The notes under the pieces were generated by a model. It was not told the DNA's origin, searched no databases, and saw nothing but the letters and a program-made list of their open reading frames with translations. From Actinomycetes bacterium (GTDB taxonomy: Bacteria; Actinomycetota; Actinomycetes; Actinomycetales; Cellulomonadaceae), in contig JAEXPS010000047.1 in the NCBI GenBank assembly GCA_023438885.1, positions 1 to 31,402 of the forward strand: a stretch of 31,402 bases of DNA, given 5' to 3'. The position numbers and the translations under genes are program-made. Shown here in pieces: positions 30,001 through 31,402 of this stretch (positions are counted from its first letter, which is position 1; each line of letters opens with the position of its first letter).

Positions 30001-30006
30001 ACGCTA
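30001..30006 (-). promoter_or_regulatory. -10 box of the LLM oxidoreductase gene (leaderless)
   Basis: TAGCGT on the minus strand lies 7 nt before ATG 29993. Confidence 0.5.
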
Positions 30007-30031
30007 CCGCCGCTCCCGGAAGGATGATGAC

Positions 30032-31402
30032 GTGCTCCTCGCCTGGGAAAGCGCCGCGGTGAAGGCCGCCGAACAGCCGCTGCTGGCGGCCGGTGCGCCC
30101 TTGATGGACCGCGCGGCGTTCGCGCTGGCCGTGGTGGTGGCCCGCGAGCTGGCGGCGCGCCGCGGGCGCGTCGGCGGGGCGCGTGTGGCGTTGCTCGTCG
30201 GGCCCGGCAACAACGGTGGGGACGCCCTGTTCGCCGGGGCGCACCTGGCGCGGCGAGGAGCCGCGGTGACCGCGCTCCTCGTCTCGCAGCGGGCGCACGA
30301 CGAGGGCATCGCCGCGCTGCGGGCGGCCGGCGGAACCGTGACCCGGGTCGAGGACGGGGCGGCCGGTGCCGAGCTCGCCGCCCGGGCCGACGTGGTGCTG
30401 GACGGGCTGCTCGGCATCGGGGGGCGGGGTGCGTTGCGCGGGGTGGCCGGCGATCTGGTGCAGGCGCTGCGCGCCGCGCCGCGCCGTCCCTTCGTCGTCG
30501 CCGTGGACGTGCCCTCCGGCATCGGGGTCGACGACGGGACGCTGCCGGACGCGCCGGTGCTCCCGGCGGACCTCGTCGTCACGTTCGGCGGCGCGAAGCC
30601 CGGGCTCCTGCTCCCGCCCGCCGCGCTGCTGGCGGGCCAGGTGGACGTGGTCGACGTGGGGTTGACGCTCGATCCCGGTGCCGCCGCCGTCGCTCGGCTG
30701 GGCGCCGCGGACATCGCCGCCGCGTGGCCGGTCCCGGCTGCGGCGGATCACAAGTACAGCCGCGGCGTGCTCGGGGTCGTCGCGGGGACGCCGGCGTTCC
30801 CGGGTGCGGCCGTGCTGACCGTCGGCTCCGCGGTGCGGGCGGGCGTGGGGATGGTGCGCTACCTCGGCGACGTGGGCTCGGTGGTCGCGGCCGTGCCGGA
30901 GGCGGTGCCCGGTGACGGCCAGGTCCAGGCCTGGGTGCTCGGGCCCGGCGTGGACCCGCACGACGAGCCTCAGGCCGCCCGCATCGCCACGGCGCTCGCC
31001 TCGGGCCTGCCGGCCGTCGTCGACGCCGGGGCGCTGCCGCTGCTGCCCGCGCGCGTGGGTCCCCAGGTGGTGCTGACGCCGCACGCGGGGGAGCTGGCGC
31101 GGCTGCTGAGCGACCGGGGTGTCGAGGTCTCGCGCGAGCGGGTGGTGTCCGCACCCCTGGAGCTCGCTCGGCGCGCGCACCAGGTCACCGGCGCCACCGT
31201 GCTGCTCAAGGGCGCGGTGACGGTGGTCGTCGGACCCGGTGCGGCCTACGCGCAGGGCGAGGCGCCGGCCTGGCTCGCGACGGCTGGGGCCGGTGACGTC
31301 CTGGCCGGCCTGCTCGGCGCGCTCCTGGCCGGTCGCTCGTCGGACGTGCTCGCAGACCCGGCACTGGCCGCCCGCCTCGCCGCCGCCGCGGCGAGCGTGC
31401 AC
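30032..31402 (+). CDS. nnr: Bifunctional NAD(P)HX epimerase/dehydratase (3' end beyond window)
   Basis: The enzyme repairs hydrated NADH and NADPH: the N-terminal domain epimerises NAD(P)HX and the C-terminal ADP-dependent domain dehydrates it. All 457 codons in the window are open, and the gene runs past the end; the family is usually near 480-500 residues, so little is missing. The N-terminal YjeF domain (about 1-215) has GPGNNGGDAL (57-66) and VDVPSG (158-163). The C-terminal carbohydrate-kinase-like domain (about 225 on) has HKYSRGVLGVVAG (240-252), LTPHAGELARLL (348-359) and TAGAGDVLAG (417-426). GTG 30032 has GGAAGGA (30018-30024) 7 nt upstream. Its place near acpS and glmS fits the usual actinobacterial acpS-nnr-alr order. 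Confidence 0.95.
   Translation, partial: MLLAWESAAVKAAEQPLLAAGAPLMDRAAFALAVVVARELAARRGRVGGARVALLVGPGNNGGDALFAGAHLARRGAAVTALLVSQRAHDEGIAALRAAGGTVTRVEDGAAGAELAARADVVLDGLLGIGGRGALRGVAGDLVQALRAAPRRPFVVAVDVPSGIGVDDGTLPDAPVLPADLVVTFGGAKPGLLLPPAALLAGQVDVVDVGLTLDPGAAAVARLGAADIAAAWPVPAAADHKYSRGVLGVVAGTPAFPGAAVLTVGSAVRAGVGMVRYLGDVGSVVAAVPEAVPGDGQVQAWVLGPGVDPHDEPQAARIATALASGLPAVVDAGALPLLPARVGPQVVLTPHAGELARLLSDRGVEVSRERVVSAPLELARRAHQVTGATVLLKGAVTVVVGPGAAYAQGEAPAWLATAGAGDVLAGLLGALLAGRSSDVLADPALAARLAAAAASVH

Overview
The DNA is very GC-rich, with third codon positions almost always G or C. Many genes start with GTG, and several starts lie 6-8 nt after a TAnnnT -10 box. Together with an MptB-type mannosyltransferase, a DUF5709-like protein and an F420-type LLM oxidoreductase, this points to an actinobacterium. 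Micrococcales near Cellulomonas or its relatives is my best guess, but it is an inference. Nearly everything here is chromosomal housekeeping sequence. I see no phage, IS element, CRISPR array, tRNA or rRNA.

Layout: (1) 1-4356 is an SMC-FtsY-AmtB-GlnK block (chromosome segregation, SRP receptor, ammonium uptake and PII sensing), with a GlnR-like site before amtB. (2) 4357-6098 is a junction: a hairpin, a striking C-run/G15 tract, then an alpha/beta hydrolase and a ROK kinase that overlap tail to tail. (3) 6099-13842 runs from truA to rplM-rpsI. Between them lie a coupled SRPBCC-MerR-DUF5709 set, a relic of a vapC toxin gene, an ABC-F ATPase, an MptB-like mannosyltransferase and a LysE exporter. 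(4) 13859-23350 holds glmM (frameshifted, with an insertion in its metal loop), def, a DUF2807 lipoprotein, a glutamine amidotransferase, a DedA protein, another lipoprotein, coaA, glmS, a second hydrolase and acpS. (5) 23359-28918, minus strand, is a tight three-gene unit: a GlmU-like nucleotidyltransferase fused to a phosphohexomutase, a GH94 disaccharide phosphorylase of the diacetylchitobiose-phosphorylase type, and an isoaspartyl peptidase/asparaginase. A 27-bp AT-rich operator-like palindrome precedes it. (6) An LLM oxidoreductase and the bifunctional NAD(P)HX repair enzyme nnr (cut by the window end) close the window.

How the genes connect: glmS and glmM make glucosamine phosphates for the cell wall, coaA and acpS make and attach phosphopantetheine, and amtB-glnK supplies and senses ammonium. 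The most unusual unit is the GH94/fusion operon. A phosphorylase would release a sugar 1-phosphate, which a single polypeptide could then isomerise (mutase half) or activate to a nucleotide sugar (transferase half). Other points worth a look are the disrupted glmM, two intergenic elements with identical half-site geometry (12552-12613 and 15313-15381), and the apparent joining of two normally separate conserved gene blocks next to the C/G homopolymer tract.
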